A stretch of 56,387 bases of DNA, taken from contig JAMLIT010000024.1 of assembly GCA_023954035.1 (NCBI GenBank), positions 1 to 56,387 on the forward strand. Direction: 5' to 3'. Below, piece by piece: positions 26,536 through 35,193 of this stretch (the first letter of the stretch is position 1; the number at the start of each line of letters is the position of its first letter). Under the pieces are notes generated by a model, which saw only the letters and a list, made by a program, of their open reading frames with translations, was not told the DNA's origin and did no database searches. Position numbers and translations under genes: made by a program. The DNA comes from Burkholderiaceae bacterium (GTDB lineage: Bacteria; Pseudomonadota; Gammaproteobacteria; Burkholderiales; Burkholderiaceae_C).

Positions 26536-27594
26536 TCAGGTTTGGACGCGCCAGGCCAGCGCCTCGCCCGAGCGCAAGGGTTTGAGCTCGCCCTCCCCAA
26601 AGGCAAAGCTGGCCGGCGGCGTCCAGCGCTCACGCACCAGGGTGAGCTTTCCGGTGTTGCGCGGCAGGCCATAGAAGGCCGGGCCGTGGACGCTGGCAAA
26701 ACCTTCCAGCTTGTCGAGTGCTCCGGCTGCGTCAAAGGCCTCGGCGTACAGTTCGATGGCCGCGTGGGCCGTGTAGCAGCCGGCGCATCCGCTGGCGTGC
26801 TCTTTCAAATGCGCAGGATGCGGCGCACTGTCGGTGCCCAGGAAGAAGCGGTCGCTGCCGCTGGTGGCGGCCTGCACCAGCGCAAGACGGTGCTCCTCGC
26901 GCTTCAAGATCGGCAGACAGTAATAGTGCGGCCGAATTCCCCCCAGAAAGATGGCATTGCGGTTGTAGAGCAAGTGGTGCGCGGTGACGGTGGCGGCTGT
27001 GAACCGGCTGGCCTCCTGCACGTACTGCACGGCCTCGCGGGTGGTGATGTGCTCGAAGACGATTTTCAGCTCGGGAAAATCGCGCCGCAAAGGCATCAGC
27101 TGCTGCTCGATGAACACCGCTTCGCGGTCAAACAGGTCGATGTCCGGACTGGTGACTTCGCCGTGCACCAGCAGCGGCATGCCCGCCTTCTGCATGGCTT
27201 CGAGCGTGGCGTAGGTCTTGCGCAGCTCGGTAACCCCGGCATCGCTGTTGGTGGTGGCGCCTGCCGGGTAGAGCTTGGCTGCGACCACGCCAGCCTGCTT
27301 GGCGCGCGCGATTTCCTCCGGCGGCAGGTTGTCGGTGAGGTACAGCGTCATCAAGGGCTCGAATTCCACACCTTCCGGTACGGCTGCGAGGATGCGCTGC
27401 CTGTATTCCATTGCCTGCTGCGCCGTAGTCACAGGCGGGCGCAGGTTGGGCATGATGATGGCGCGGCCAAACTGCGCCGCCGTATGCGGCACCACGGTCA
27501 GCAGCGCCTCGCCATCGCGCACGTGCAGGTGCCAGTCGTCGGGGCGGGTGATGGTGAGGGTTTGGGGAGCGGAGGAAGGACTTTGCGCGGTCAT
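26536..27594 (-). CDS. pyrC: Dihydroorotase
   Basis: Zinc amidohydrolase of pyrimidine synthesis, closing carbamoyl-aspartate to dihydroorotate. The protein has 352 residues (ATG 27594). The metal site WHLHVRD (H22, H24) is followed by the carboxylated Lys in [13 protein letters not shown], His in LLVHGEV and FEHITT, and Asp in FLGTDSAPH. This is the short PyrC type found in proteobacteria. Followed by DUF3025 and htpX. Confidence 0.97.
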   Translation of the reverse strand: MTAQSPSSAPQTLTITRPDDWHLHVRDGEALLTVVPHTAAQFGRAIIMPNLRPPVTTAQQAMEYRQRILAAVPEGVEFEPLMTLYLTDNLPPEEIARAKQAGVVAAKLYPAGATTNSDAGVTELRKTYATLEAMQKAGMPLLVHGEVTSPDIDLFDREAVFIEQQLMPLRRDFPELKIVFEHITTREAVQYVQEASRFTAATVTAHHLLYNRNAIFLGGIRPHYYCLPILKREEHRLALVQAATSGSDRFFLGTDSAPHPAHLKEHASGCAGCYTAHAAIELYAEAFDAAGALDKLEGFASVHGPAFYGLPRNTGKLTLVRERWTPPASFAFGEGELKPLRSGEALAWRVQT

Positions 27595-27622
27595 GCGGGA
27601 TATTGTCCCATCGTCCTTCACA

Positions 27623-27680
27623 CTATTGAATTAGTAGCTGCTAGCGCTTTCTCTATATGCGCTGGAGGAAGATTTGGCTT
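27623..27680 (+). repeat. Family A dispersed intergenic repeat, copy 3
   Basis: TAGTAGCTGCTAGCGCTTTC, then CTATATGCGCTGGAGG. It lies upstream of pyrC in a 452-base stretch (27595-28046) without genes, which also holds the inverted repeat at 27763 and a family B copy. Confidence 0.75.
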
Positions 27681-27762
27681 TATTTTTTTGACCTACGGCG
27701 CGCGATGTTGAACTACTGGCGCCCGAGTCCATGTCTTGCCAACGCCGTGCCCTGATTCCGGG

Positions 27763-27814
27763 ATTGGGGTCGGATCACGATTTCGAGCAGCTAAACTCGG
27801 GATCCGACCCCAAT
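27763..27814. repeat. 14-bp perfect inverted repeat, REP/RAYT-like hairpin
   Basis: ATTGGGGTCGGATC at 27763-27776 and its exact complement GATCCGACCCCAAT at 27801-27814. Similarity continues a few bases into the 24-base loop. Such elements resemble REP sequences mobilised by RAYT transposases, but no RAYT gene is in this window. Confidence 0.65.
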
Positions 27815-27839
27815 GCCTGCGTGTCGCGCTGACCGCAGG

Positions 27840-28040
27840 AACTGTCGCGGCCCAAACCAGCGGCCACCGCGCAAGGGCCGCCCCGCCGCGCTGGTGGCGT
27901 CCCCCTTGCGCATCGCGAAGCGAGGCTTAGAGAAGGGGCTGAGGACCGAGGCTCCAAGCCTGCCTGCGCAGGCTTGGACGGCTCCGAAGGGCTGCCGCCT
28001 CTGGCGCGGCTGCTCGGAGCGGCGCAGCCGCGCAGGCGGT
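27840..28040 (+). repeat. Family B GC-rich intergenic repeat, copy 3
   Basis: Contains CAGCGGCCACCGCGCAAGGG and GGTGGCGTCCCCCTTGC, like the copy at 10410, and CTCCAAGCCTGCCTGCGCAG plus GCCGCCTCTGGCG, like the inverted copies at 14605 and 47090. Runs to the end of gltL. Confidence 0.7.
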
Positions 28041-28046
28041 TGCCCC

Positions 28047-28784
28047 TCAATGCCCCAGGATCTTGTTGAGAAAATCCTTGGTGCGTGGCTGGCGCGCTTC
28101 GGCGTTGTTGAAGAACTCCTCGCGCGTGCAGTCCTCCAGAATCTTCCCGCCCACGTCCATGAAGATCACGCGGTGCGCCACCTTGCGGGCAAAGCCCATT
28201 TCGTGGGTAACGCACATCATGGTCATGCCCTCGTTGGCAAGGCCGACCATCACGTCGAGCACTTCGCCGACCATCTCCGGGTCGAGGGCCGAGGTCGGCT
28301 CGTCGAACAGCATGACGATGGGGTCCATGGACAGCGCGCGTGCAATGGCGACGCGCTGCTGCTGGCCGCCCGAGAGCTGGCCGGGAAATTTGTCCTTGTG
28401 CGCCGACAGGCCGACGCGGTCAAGCATCTTGAGGCCACGCGTTTTGGCTTCGTCCGCGCTGCGCCCCAGCACCTTGACCTGTGCGATGGTCAGATTCTCG
28501 GTTACCGAGAGGTGCGGGAACAGCTCGAAATGCTGGAACACCATGCCCACGCGACTGCGCAGCTTGGGCAGGTTGGTCTTGGGATCGTGCACGGGCACGC
28601 CATCGACCCAGATTTCGCCCTTCTGGAACGGTTCGAGCGCGTTGATGGTCTTGATGAGCGTGGACTTGCCCGAGCCCGAAGGGCCGCAGACGACGACCAC
28701 TTCGCCCTTCTGGATGCTGGTGGAGCAATCGGTCAGCACCTGAAAGCTGCCGTACCACTTGGAGACGTTTTTGAGTTCGATCAT
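28047..28784 (-). CDS. gltL: Amino-acid ABC transporter ATPase (glutamate/aspartate type)
   Basis: Cytoplasmic ATPase of a polar amino-acid importer, 245 residues. Walker [10 protein letters not shown] (about 34-42), Q-loop FQHFELFPH, signature [15 protein letters not shown], Walker [14 protein letters not shown] and switch His in CVTHEMGFA. Best fit is the GltL/GlnQ family; the Glu/Asp assignment follows from the neighbouring gltIJK-like genes. It lies 9 bases after gltK and is the last gene of the operon. Confidence 0.92.
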   Translation of the reverse strand: MIELKNVSKWYGSFQVLTDCSTSIQKGEVVVVCGPSGSGKSTLIKTINALEPFQKGEIWVDGVPVHDPKTNLPKLRSRVGMVFQHFELFPHLSVTENLTIAQVKVLGRSADEAKTRGLKMLDRVGLSAHKDKFPGQLSGGQQQRVAIARALSMDPIVMLFDEPTSALDPEMVGEVLDVMVGLANEGMTMMCVTHEMGFARKVAHRVIFMDVGGKILEDCTREEFFNNAEARQPRTKDFLNKILGH

Positions 28785-28793
28785 GAGAAGCCC

Positions 28794-29465
28794 TCAGCGG
28801 ACAATGGCAATCTTGCGATGCAGCCGTTTGACGGCCCAGGACAGCGCAAAACAAATGACGAAGTAGACGACGGCTGCCGCCAGGTAGGCCTCGATCGGAC
28901 GGCCGAAGTTCTTGCCGGCAATCTCAAAGCCCTTGAGCATGTCGTAGGCGCCGATGGCGTAGACCAGCGAGGTGTCCTGGAACAGGATGATGGTTTGTGT
29001 CAGCAGCACGGGCAGCATGTTGCGAAACGCCTGCGGCAGGATGATGAGCTTCATGTTCTGCCCGTAGGTCATGCCCATGGCCATGCCGGCAAACACCTGG
29101 CCGCGCGCAATCGACTGGATACCGGCGCGCATGATTTCGCTGAAGTACGCGGCCTCGAACGCAATAAAGGTCACCACCGCCGAGGTTTCTGCGCCAATCG
29201 GCCGGCCGATGATCGCGGGCATGAGCAGGAAGAACCACAAAATCACCATCACCAGCGGGATGCTACGCATGCCGTTGACGTAAATGACCGCTGGCGCCAT
29301 CAGCCACTTGCGGCCCGAAAGCCGCATCAGCGCCAGCAGGGTGCCGAAAATCACGCCGCCAATCGTGGCCACCACGGTCAGCATGACACTGAAGTACAGG
29401 CCTTTGAGCACGAAGTTGCTCAGCAGGTCCCAGTTGTAGAACGAGAAGTCCAGGGCAAGCTTCAT
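28794..29465 (-). CDS. gltK: Amino-acid ABC transporter permease GltK-like
   Basis: Inner-membrane permease of 223 residues and about five transmembrane segments. The HisM-family coupling region is clear: EAAYFSEIMRAGIQSIARGQ followed by GMTYGQNMKLIILPQAFRNM. The start is ATG 29465, one base after the gltJ stop; the frame continues upstream only as an overlap with gltJ. Confidence 0.93.
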   Translation of the reverse strand: MKLALDFSFYNWDLLSNFVLKGLYFSVMLTVVATIGGVIFGTLLALMRLSGRKWLMAPAVIYVNGMRSIPLVMVILWFFLLMPAIIGRPIGAETSAVVTFIAFEAAYFSEIMRAGIQSIARGQVFAGMAMGMTYGQNMKLIILPQAFRNMLPVLLTQTIILFQDTSLVYAIGAYDMLKGFEIAGKNFGRPIEAYLAAAVVYFVICFALSWAVKRLHRKIAIVR

Positions 29466-29466
29466 G

Positions 29467-30222
29467 TCAGTGCCCCCCGGCGCTGGCAGCGGCAATGAAG
29501 CCCGGCACGCGCGAGCGCTTCTCGATGAAGGCCATGACGCGGTTGATGGCGAAGGCCGACACCACATACAGCCCCGTCACTGCCAGATAAATCTCCACGC
29601 CGCGCGAGGTTTCCTCCTGCGCCTGCATGGCGAACATGGTCAGCTCGGCCACCGAGACGGCAAAGGCAACGGACGAGTTCTTGAAAATGTTCATGGTCTC
29701 GCTGGTAAGCGGCGGAACGATGATGCGCAGCGCCATGGGCAGCAGCACGTAGCGGTAGGTCTGAAAGGTGGTGAAACCCATCGCCATGCCCGCATAGCGC
29801 TGGCCGCGCGGAAGCGACTCGAGCCCGGAGCGCACCTGCTCGGCAATGCGCGCCGAAGTGAACAGACCCAGCGCAAAGACCACCAGCACGAACCCCGGCA
29901 CGCGCTGCAGCGACGGGAAAAAAGACGGCAGCACGTGGTACCAGAGGAACAACTGCACCAGCAGTGGAATATTGCGAAACAGCTCCACCCAGGCATTGCC
30001 CAGGCGCACCACCCACAGCCGCCCTTGCAGCGTACGCAGCGTACCGACCACGCCGCCCAAGAGCAGCGCCAGCGCCAGCGAAAGCAGCGACACCGACACC
30101 GTCCAGCCCCAGGCGGAGAGCAGCCAATCGAGGTAGGTCACGTCGCCGCCCTTGCCGAAGCACCCAGGCACGTCGGTCTGACTCAGGGTGTCCGTACAGA
30201 ACACCTGCCAATCCCAGCTCAT
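29467..30222 (-). CDS. gltJ: Amino-acid ABC transporter permease GltJ-like
   Basis: Second permease subunit, 251 residues from ATG 30222 (MSWDWQVFC). About five transmembrane segments, a periplasmic loop with FCTDTLSQTDVPGCFGKGG as in GltJ proteins, and the coupling loop TSARIAEQVRSGLESLPRGQ. It is separated from gltI by a hairpin that can act as a partial terminator. Confidence 0.92.
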   Translation of the reverse strand: MSWDWQVFCTDTLSQTDVPGCFGKGGDVTYLDWLLSAWGWTVSVSLLSLALALLLGGVVGTLRTLQGRLWVVRLGNAWVELFRNIPLLVQLFLWYHVLPSFFPSLQRVPGFVLVVFALGLFTSARIAEQVRSGLESLPRGQRYAGMAMGFTTFQTYRYVLLPMALRIIVPPLTSETMNIFKNSSVAFAVSVAELTMFAMQAQEETSRGVEIYLAVTGLYVVSAFAINRVMAFIEKRSRVPGFIAAASAGGH

Positions 30223-30257
30223 AGCATTCCTTTGAGTTCGCGGTCCAGCCGCGCCAC

Positions 30258-30297
30258 GAAAAAGCCCCCCCGAACCGCTGGCTCGAAGGGGGCTGGG
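30258..30297 (-). terminator. Intercistronic hairpin between gltI and gltJ
   Basis: On the minus strand AGCCCCC, a 14-base loop region, GGGGGGGCT, then TTTTTC. It lies between the binding-protein and permease genes. Such attenuators commonly keep binding protein in excess over the membrane parts; that role is inferred. Confidence 0.75.
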
Positions 30298-30310
30298 AGT
30301 ACTTTGCGCC

Positions 30311-31210
30311 TTACTTCTTGGCGTAGTCTTCCATCGGCTTGTCGTTCGGATTCGCCCACGCTTCCTTGGTCGCGTCGGACATCGGCAGGCCAATCTTGGT
30401 ATTGGTAGGCGGCACGGGCTGCATGAACCACTTGTCGTAGAGCTTGGCCAGCGAACCATCAGCAATCTGGCGCTTGATGGAGTCGTCCACGGCCTTCTTG
30501 AACGCCGGGTCGTCCTTGCGCATCATGCAGGCGATGGGTTCCACCGACAGCACTTCCCCTACGATTTTGTAGTCGGCGGGGTTCTTAGCCTTGGAGATGT
30601 TGGCTGCCAGGATGGAGCCGTCCATCACAAACGCATCGGCGCGGCCGGTTTCCACCATCAGGAAGCTGTCGGCGTGGTCCTTGCCATAGACCTCCTTGAA
30701 GTCCAGGTTGCCTGCGCGCTCGTTCTTGCGCAGCGTTTGCACCGAGGTCGTGCCGGTGGTGGTGGCGACCGTGCGGCCCTTGAGATCCTTGATGGAGTTG
30801 ATGCCCGAGTTGGCCTTCACGGCCATGCGCACTTCTTCCACGTAGGTGGTGACGGCAAAGGCCACGTCCTTCTGGCGCGCGGCATTGTTGGTGGTGGAGC
30901 CGCATTCAAGGTCCACGGTACCGTTGGTCACCAGCGGGATGCGATTTTGCGAAGTGACGGGCTGGTACTTGACGTCCAGCTTGGCCAGGCCCAGCTGCTT
31001 CTGGATGTCGTCCAGAATGCGCTCGCCCATTTCGGTGTGAAAGCCCACGTACTTGCCATTGCCCAGCGTATACGACAGGCCGGAGGACTCGCGCACGCCG
31101 AGCGTGACACTGCCCGAGTTCTTGATTTTGGCCAAGGTATCGCCGGCTTGCGCGAATGCGCTGCCGGCAGCCAGTGCCACGATGGCCGCAGCCAACAGAT
31201 GTTTCTTCAT
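30311..31210 (-). CDS. gltI: Glutamate/aspartate-type periplasmic binding protein
   Basis: Type 3 solute-binding protein, 299 residues. The signal peptide MKKHLLAAAIVALAAGSAFA is cleaved after residue 20. Family marks: SGLSYTLGNGKYVGFHTEM, QPVTSQNRIPLVTNGTVDLE, CGSTTNNAARQKDVAF and YDKWFMQPVPP. These match GltI, which delivers Glu/Asp to GltJKL. A strong AAGGAGA site lies 6 bases before ATG. First gene of gltIJKL, and preceded on the same strand by a paralogous binding protein. Confidence 0.92.
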   Translation of the reverse strand: MKKHLLAAAIVALAAGSAFAQAGDTLAKIKNSGSVTLGVRESSGLSYTLGNGKYVGFHTEMGERILDDIQKQLGLAKLDVKYQPVTSQNRIPLVTNGTVDLECGSTTNNAARQKDVAFAVTTYVEEVRMAVKANSGINSIKDLKGRTVATTTGTTSVQTLRKNERAGNLDFKEVYGKDHADSFLMVETGRADAFVMDGSILAANISKAKNPADYKIVGEVLSVEPIACMMRKDDPAFKKAVDDSIKRQIADGSLAKLYDKWFMQPVPPTNTKIGLPMSDATKEAWANPNDKPMEDYAKK

Positions 31211-31292
31211 GCTTTGTCTCCTTGGGGTATGTGCCTGAAACGGCGGATTTTAGGGGGATCGGCAGCTTTCGCCGGCCCACTCTTGGTGAAAT

Positions 31293-32186
31293 TCAGAAGG
31301 GGACCTTGTCGGTCGGGTATTTCCAGAAGTCGCGCATCAGGTAGTTGACCGGGAGGTTCAGCGAACGGTTTTGCGGCGGGATGGGTCGCTGAAACCATTT
31401 GTCGTATATGGCGTAGATTTCTCGGGTCGTGATCAGGCGCCGCATTTCATCGTCGACCAGCTTCTTGAACGCCGCATCGCCCGGCGCCAGCATGATGGCC
31501 AGCGGCTCGGTGGTCACGAACCGCCCCACCACCTTGAGCGCCTGCGGATTCGGGCGTCCTGCGTTCAGGCCATAGAGCAGCACGTCGTCCATGACGAAGG
31601 CGTCGGCCTCGCCCTTTTCCACCATCTCGACAGCTCGGTTGTGGTCGGGTGCCTCAACGATGTTCAGGCCCATCAGATGCGCGCGGTTGGCCTGCTGCAC
31701 GGCACCCAAGGGAGTCGAGCCTTTGGTGGAGACCACCGTTTTTCCGGTCAAATCCTCCAGCCGGCTGGCCGAGCTGGCAGCGGGCACCAGCAGGCGCGCG
31801 CCGGTGATGTAGTGTGGGATCGTGAAGGCGACCCGCTTGCGGCGCTCGGCGTTGTTCGTGGTCGACCCGCATTCCATGTCGGCCTTGCCTTGCGCCACCG
31901 TGTCGACGCGATTGGCCGAGGTGACCGGTACCAGTTCGACCGCCATGTCCTTCTTGCCGGTCTGTCTGCGCACGGTGTCTGCAAGATGCAGGCACAAGTC
32001 CATCGCATAGCCAATGGGTCGACCGGTTTTTTCGTCCACGTAGGAGAAAGGCACCGAGGACTCGCGGTAGGCAATCACCAGCTTGCCGCCCGAGAGCACC
32101 CGCTCCAGTACGCCGGGCGCTGCCAGGCACGAAGCACTGGCGGCGCTGCCCAAGACCAACCAGGCCAGACGAGTGAGAAGCTTCAT
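31293..32186 (-). CDS. Second GltI-like solute-binding protein
   Basis: 297 residues from ATG 32186. The signal peptide (about 1-23) ends SCLAA. It shares the gltI landmarks (SVPFSYVDEKTGRPIGYAMD, CGSTTNNAERRKRVAF, YDKWFQRPIPP) but is clearly divergent. It probably feeds the same GltJKL permease with a different dicarboxylic amino acid, or acts as a receptor. It lies 82 bases before gltI and 109 bases after the LysR gene, same strand. The frame continues upstream to 32366 without signal-peptide sense. Confidence 0.87.
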   Translation of the reverse strand: MKLLTRLAWLVLGSAASASCLAAPGVLERVLSGGKLVIAYRESSVPFSYVDEKTGRPIGYAMDLCLHLADTVRRQTGKKDMAVELVPVTSANRVDTVAQGKADMECGSTTNNAERRKRVAFTIPHYITGARLLVPAASSASRLEDLTGKTVVSTKGSTPLGAVQQANRAHLMGLNIVEAPDHNRAVEMVEKGEADAFVMDDVLLYGLNAGRPNPQALKVVGRFVTTEPLAIMLAPGDAAFKKLVDDEMRRLITTREIYAIYDKWFQRPIPPQNRSLNLPVNYLMRDFWKYPTDKVPF

Positions 32187-32295
32187 GATGTGCGGACTGC
32201 TGCAGCCGGTGAGACGCGAGGAGTGGAGGCGGCGAATGTACGGGCGTGCCCTGCGGGCATCCAATGCCAATTGCGCGCGTGAACATGCAAAACAA

Positions 32296-33237
32296 TCATG
32301 AAGGGGCGACCGCGCCTTTTTGCTCGCACAGGAAATCCCACAGTGCGTCGCGCTTGCTGCGTCCACCCTCGCGGGCGCTGGGGCGTTCGCGGCAAATGCG
32401 CACGTCCATGGTCATTTTCAGCCCCGGCAACTCGGGTGGCGCTGCGCTGACGAGTCGACGTGCGCGCAAGTCCTTCTTGACCGCGCTGAGCGGAAGGAAG
32501 GCGATGCCGTGGCCTTCGAGGGCCATGGCCTTGAGACCCTCGGCCATATCGGTTTCGTACATCCGATCGAGGTGCAGAGGCACGGGCGATTCCTTCAGAA
32601 GCAACTCGGTGAGCCGCCCCAGATAGGCGCCCGGTGCATAGGCCAGATAGGGAAGCGGACTCGCCGTGCTGCCGGGCAGACAGTACAAAGGGCGTCCATC
32701 GGCTCCCGGCCGCACATAGGGCGCAAGCACTTCCTGGCCGAGGCTCAGCATTTCGTAGCGGTTGGTGTCGAGCTGAAAAGGCTGGGAAGCATGGTGGTAT
32801 GTGACCAGCAAATCGCAACTGCCCTCCACCAGCCGCATCACCGCGTCGTGCACGTTCAGCGCAATCAAACGGCTCTTGAACGGCCCGAAACGCTCGCGCA
32901 TGCGCGAGACCCATTCAGGGAAAAAGGTGAAGGCCAGCGTATGCGGCACCGCGAACTCGATCATGTCCTGACTGGAAGTGCCGTGCGCGCGCAGCACGGC
33001 GCGGGTGCTGTGCAGCGCCTGCAGCATTTCGATGGACTGCTCATACAGCGTGCGGCCGGCAGGCGTCAGGCGCGTCGGGTACGAGCTGCGATCCACCAGA
33101 TCCGTGCCCGCCCAGGCCTCAAGCGCCTGGATGCGGCGCGAGAACGCAGGCTGCGTGACATGGCGCAGCTGGGCCGAGCGGCTGAAACTGCGCGTCTCGG
33201 CCAGACTCACGAAATCTTCGAGCCATTTGGTTTCCAT
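32296..33237 (-). CDS. LysR-family regulator, HypT/YjiE-like
   Basis: 313 residues from ATG 33237. N-terminal winged helix-turn-helix: METKWLEDFVSLAETRSFSR, then HVTQPAFSRRIQALE. The effector domain follows (about 90-300) with GSCDLLVTYHHA and GHGIAFLPLSAV. The opening and the helix-turn-helix resemble HypT/YjiE rather than CysB or GcvA types. It lies upstream of two binding-protein genes and gltJKL on the same strand, and divergent from a TRAP transporter over 128 bases; it may control either. Ligand unknown. Confidence 0.88.
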   Translation of the reverse strand: METKWLEDFVSLAETRSFSRSAQLRHVTQPAFSRRIQALEAWAGTDLVDRSSYPTRLTPAGRTLYEQSIEMLQALHSTRAVLRAHGTSSQDMIEFAVPHTLAFTFFPEWVSRMRERFGPFKSRLIALNVHDAVMRLVEGSCDLLVTYHHASQPFQLDTNRYEMLSLGQEVLAPYVRPGADGRPLYCLPGSTASPLPYLAYAPGAYLGRLTELLLKESPVPLHLDRMYETDMAEGLKAMALEGHGIAFLPLSAVKKDLRARRLVSAAPPELPGLKMTMDVRICRERPSAREGGRSKRDALWDFLCEQKGAVAPS

Positions 33238-33365
33238 CGCGGCGATTATCTGCTCAGGCATGCCGCTTTCGCACGCAGCTGTTGCGTTCCACGCATAATG
33301 TTTTGCGCCCACGTCGCCGCGCCCTGTGCGCTGAACTGGCGTCTCTGTTTTGCTCCTTCTTTTGC

Positions 33366-33875
33366 ATGTCTTCACCCGAACCACCTCCGCCATCGCCCGA
33401 TGGCGACACCCCACGCTCGCTTGCCCTGGAAGACTGGCTCACCGTGCTGACCATGGCGGGTCTCGCCCTCGTCACCTTTGCCAACGTGCTGGTGCGCTAT
33501 TTCACCGACGCCTCCTTTGCCTGGACCGAGGAGTTCTCGGTGTTTCTGATGATTGTGCTGGCCCTGGTGGGCGGCTCGGCCGCTGTAGCGCGCGATCGGC
33601 ATATCCGGATTGAGTTCTTTTCCAGCAGCGGCAGCGCAGTGCGCCGGCGGCGTCTGGCGCAGCTGGGCGCCCTGATGGTCGCGGTGCTGTTCACGTTGAT
33701 GGCGGCGCTGAGCGTGCGCCTGGTGTGGGACGACTACCGCTATGGCGAGACCTCGCCGGGGATTGGTGTGCCGCAGTGGTGGTACTCGATATGGTTCCCC
33801 CTCCTCACCGCGCTGATCGCCCTGCGCGCGCTGGGCTTGCTGCTGCGCATCTCCCGCCGCACACCCGCGCCATGA
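33366..33875 (+). CDS. dctQ: TRAP transporter small permease DctQ
   Basis: 169 residues from ATG 33366; upstream frame lacks support. Four transmembrane segments with the DctQ landmarks FANVLVRYFTDASFAWTEEF, then ARDRHIRIEFF. It couples the periplasmic binding protein to DctM in a sodium-driven importer of organic acids. Its stop overlaps the dctM start (ATGA). Confidence 0.9.
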   Translation: MSSPEPPPPSPDGDTPRSLALEDWLTVLTMAGLALVTFANVLVRYFTDASFAWTEEFSVFLMIVLALVGGSAAVARDRHIRIEFFSSSGSAVRRRRLAQLGALMVAVLFTLMAALSVRLVWDDYRYGETSPGIGVPQWWYSIWFPLLTALIALRALGLLLRISRRTPAP

Positions 33876-35170
33876 TTGCAAGCCTGCTGTTTGCCGCCTT
33901 CGCGGTGTTTTTGCTGGCGGGCGTGCCTGTAGGTGCGGCGTTGGGTCTGGCCGGGGCTGCCGCGATTGCGCTGGCCAACCAGCAAACGCAGTGGTTCGGA
34001 CTGCTGGCGGTGCCGCAGAATTTCTACGCCGGCCTGGGCAAGTACCCGCTGCTGGCCATTCCGATGTTTGTGCTGGTCGGCTCGATATTCGACCGTTCTG
34101 GCGTGGCGGCGCGCCTCGTGAACCTGGCTGTGGCCATGGTCGGGCGCGGGCCCGGCATGCTGCCCTTGGTGGCGATTGGCGTGGCCATGTTCCTGGGCGG
34201 CATTTCGGGTTCAGGCCCGGCCACCGCTGCGGCCATTGGCGGCGTCATGCTGCTGGCCATGCAGCGCGCCGGATACCCGCCTGCCTTTTCGGCCAGCGTG
34301 GTGGCGGCCGCCGCCTCGACCGACATCCTGATCCCGCCTTCGGTCGCCTTCATCGTCTATTCGGTGTTGGTGCCCGGTGCTTCGGTGCCGGCACTGTTCG
34401 CCGCAGGCCTGGTGCCGGGCATGCTGGCCGGGTTGGCGCTGGCCATTCCCACGGTATGGCTGGCGCGGCGCCACCGCATGGGGCAGCTCGAAGCCGATTT
34501 GCCGCGCCCACCGTTTTGGCGCAGCCTGCGCGAAGCCAGCTGGGGGCTGGCCGCACCGGTGCTGATTCTGGGCGGTATGCGCGCGGGCTGGTTCACACCG
34601 ACCGAGGCGGCTGTGGTGGCGGTGTTCTATGGCTTGTTTGTCGGCATGGTCATTTACCGGACCATTCGGGTGCGCGACCTGTTCGTCATCCTGCGCGAGT
34701 CGGGCGAGCTGTCGGCGGTGATTTTGCTGGTCGTGTCGCTCGCCGCCATTTTTGCCTTCTCGCTCTCGACGCTGGGCGTGATCGACCCGATCACCAACGC
34801 CATCGTGCACTCCGGGCTGGGCGAAGGTGCGGTGCTGGCGATGATCATTCTGATGCTGATCGTGCTGGGCATGTTCCTCGACGGCATCTCCATCTTCCTC
34901 ATCTTCGTGCCGCTGATGATGCCGATCCTGCGCCACTACCAGTGGGACCCGGTGTGGTTTGGCGTGATCCTCACCCTCAACGTCGCCATCGGCCAGTTCA
35001 CTCCGCCGATGGCGGTGAACCTGATGGTCTCGAGCCGCATTGCCGGCGTGCGCATGGAAGACACGACGCGCTGGGTGCTGTGGCTGGTGGGCGCCATGTG
35101 CGTTGCCATGCTGTGCGTCATCGTCTGGCCGCAACTGGCCCTCTGGCTGCCCCACACCCTGGGTTACTGA
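33872..35170 (+). CDS. dctM: TRAP transporter large permease DctM
   Basis: 432 residues, about 12 transmembrane segments. Family marks: GKYPLLAIPMFVLVGSIFDR, ISGSGPATAAAIGGVMLLAM, AAAASTDILIPPSVAFIVY and GQFTPPMAVNL. Moves organic acids with sodium. Translationally coupled to dctQ and 23 bases before dctP. Confidence 0.95.
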   Translation: MIASLLFAAFAVFLLAGVPVGAALGLAGAAAIALANQQTQWFGLLAVPQNFYAGLGKYPLLAIPMFVLVGSIFDRSGVAARLVNLAVAMVGRGPGMLPLVAIGVAMFLGGISGSGPATAAAIGGVMLLAMQRAGYPPAFSASVVAAAASTDILIPPSVAFIVYSVLVPGASVPALFAAGLVPGMLAGLALAIPTVWLARRHRMGQLEADLPRPPFWRSLREASWGLAAPVLILGGMRAGWFTPTEAAVVAVFYGLFVGMVIYRTIRVRDLFVILRESGELSAVILLVVSLAAIFAFSLSTLGVIDPITNAIVHSGLGEGAVLAMIILMLIVLGMFLDGISIFLIFVPLMMPILRHYQWDPVWFGVILTLNVAIGQFTPPMAVNLMVSSRIAGVRMEDTTRWVLWLVGAMCVAMLCVIVWPQLALWLPHTLGY

Positions 35171-35193
35171 TTTTTCACAAGGAGACTGAAACC

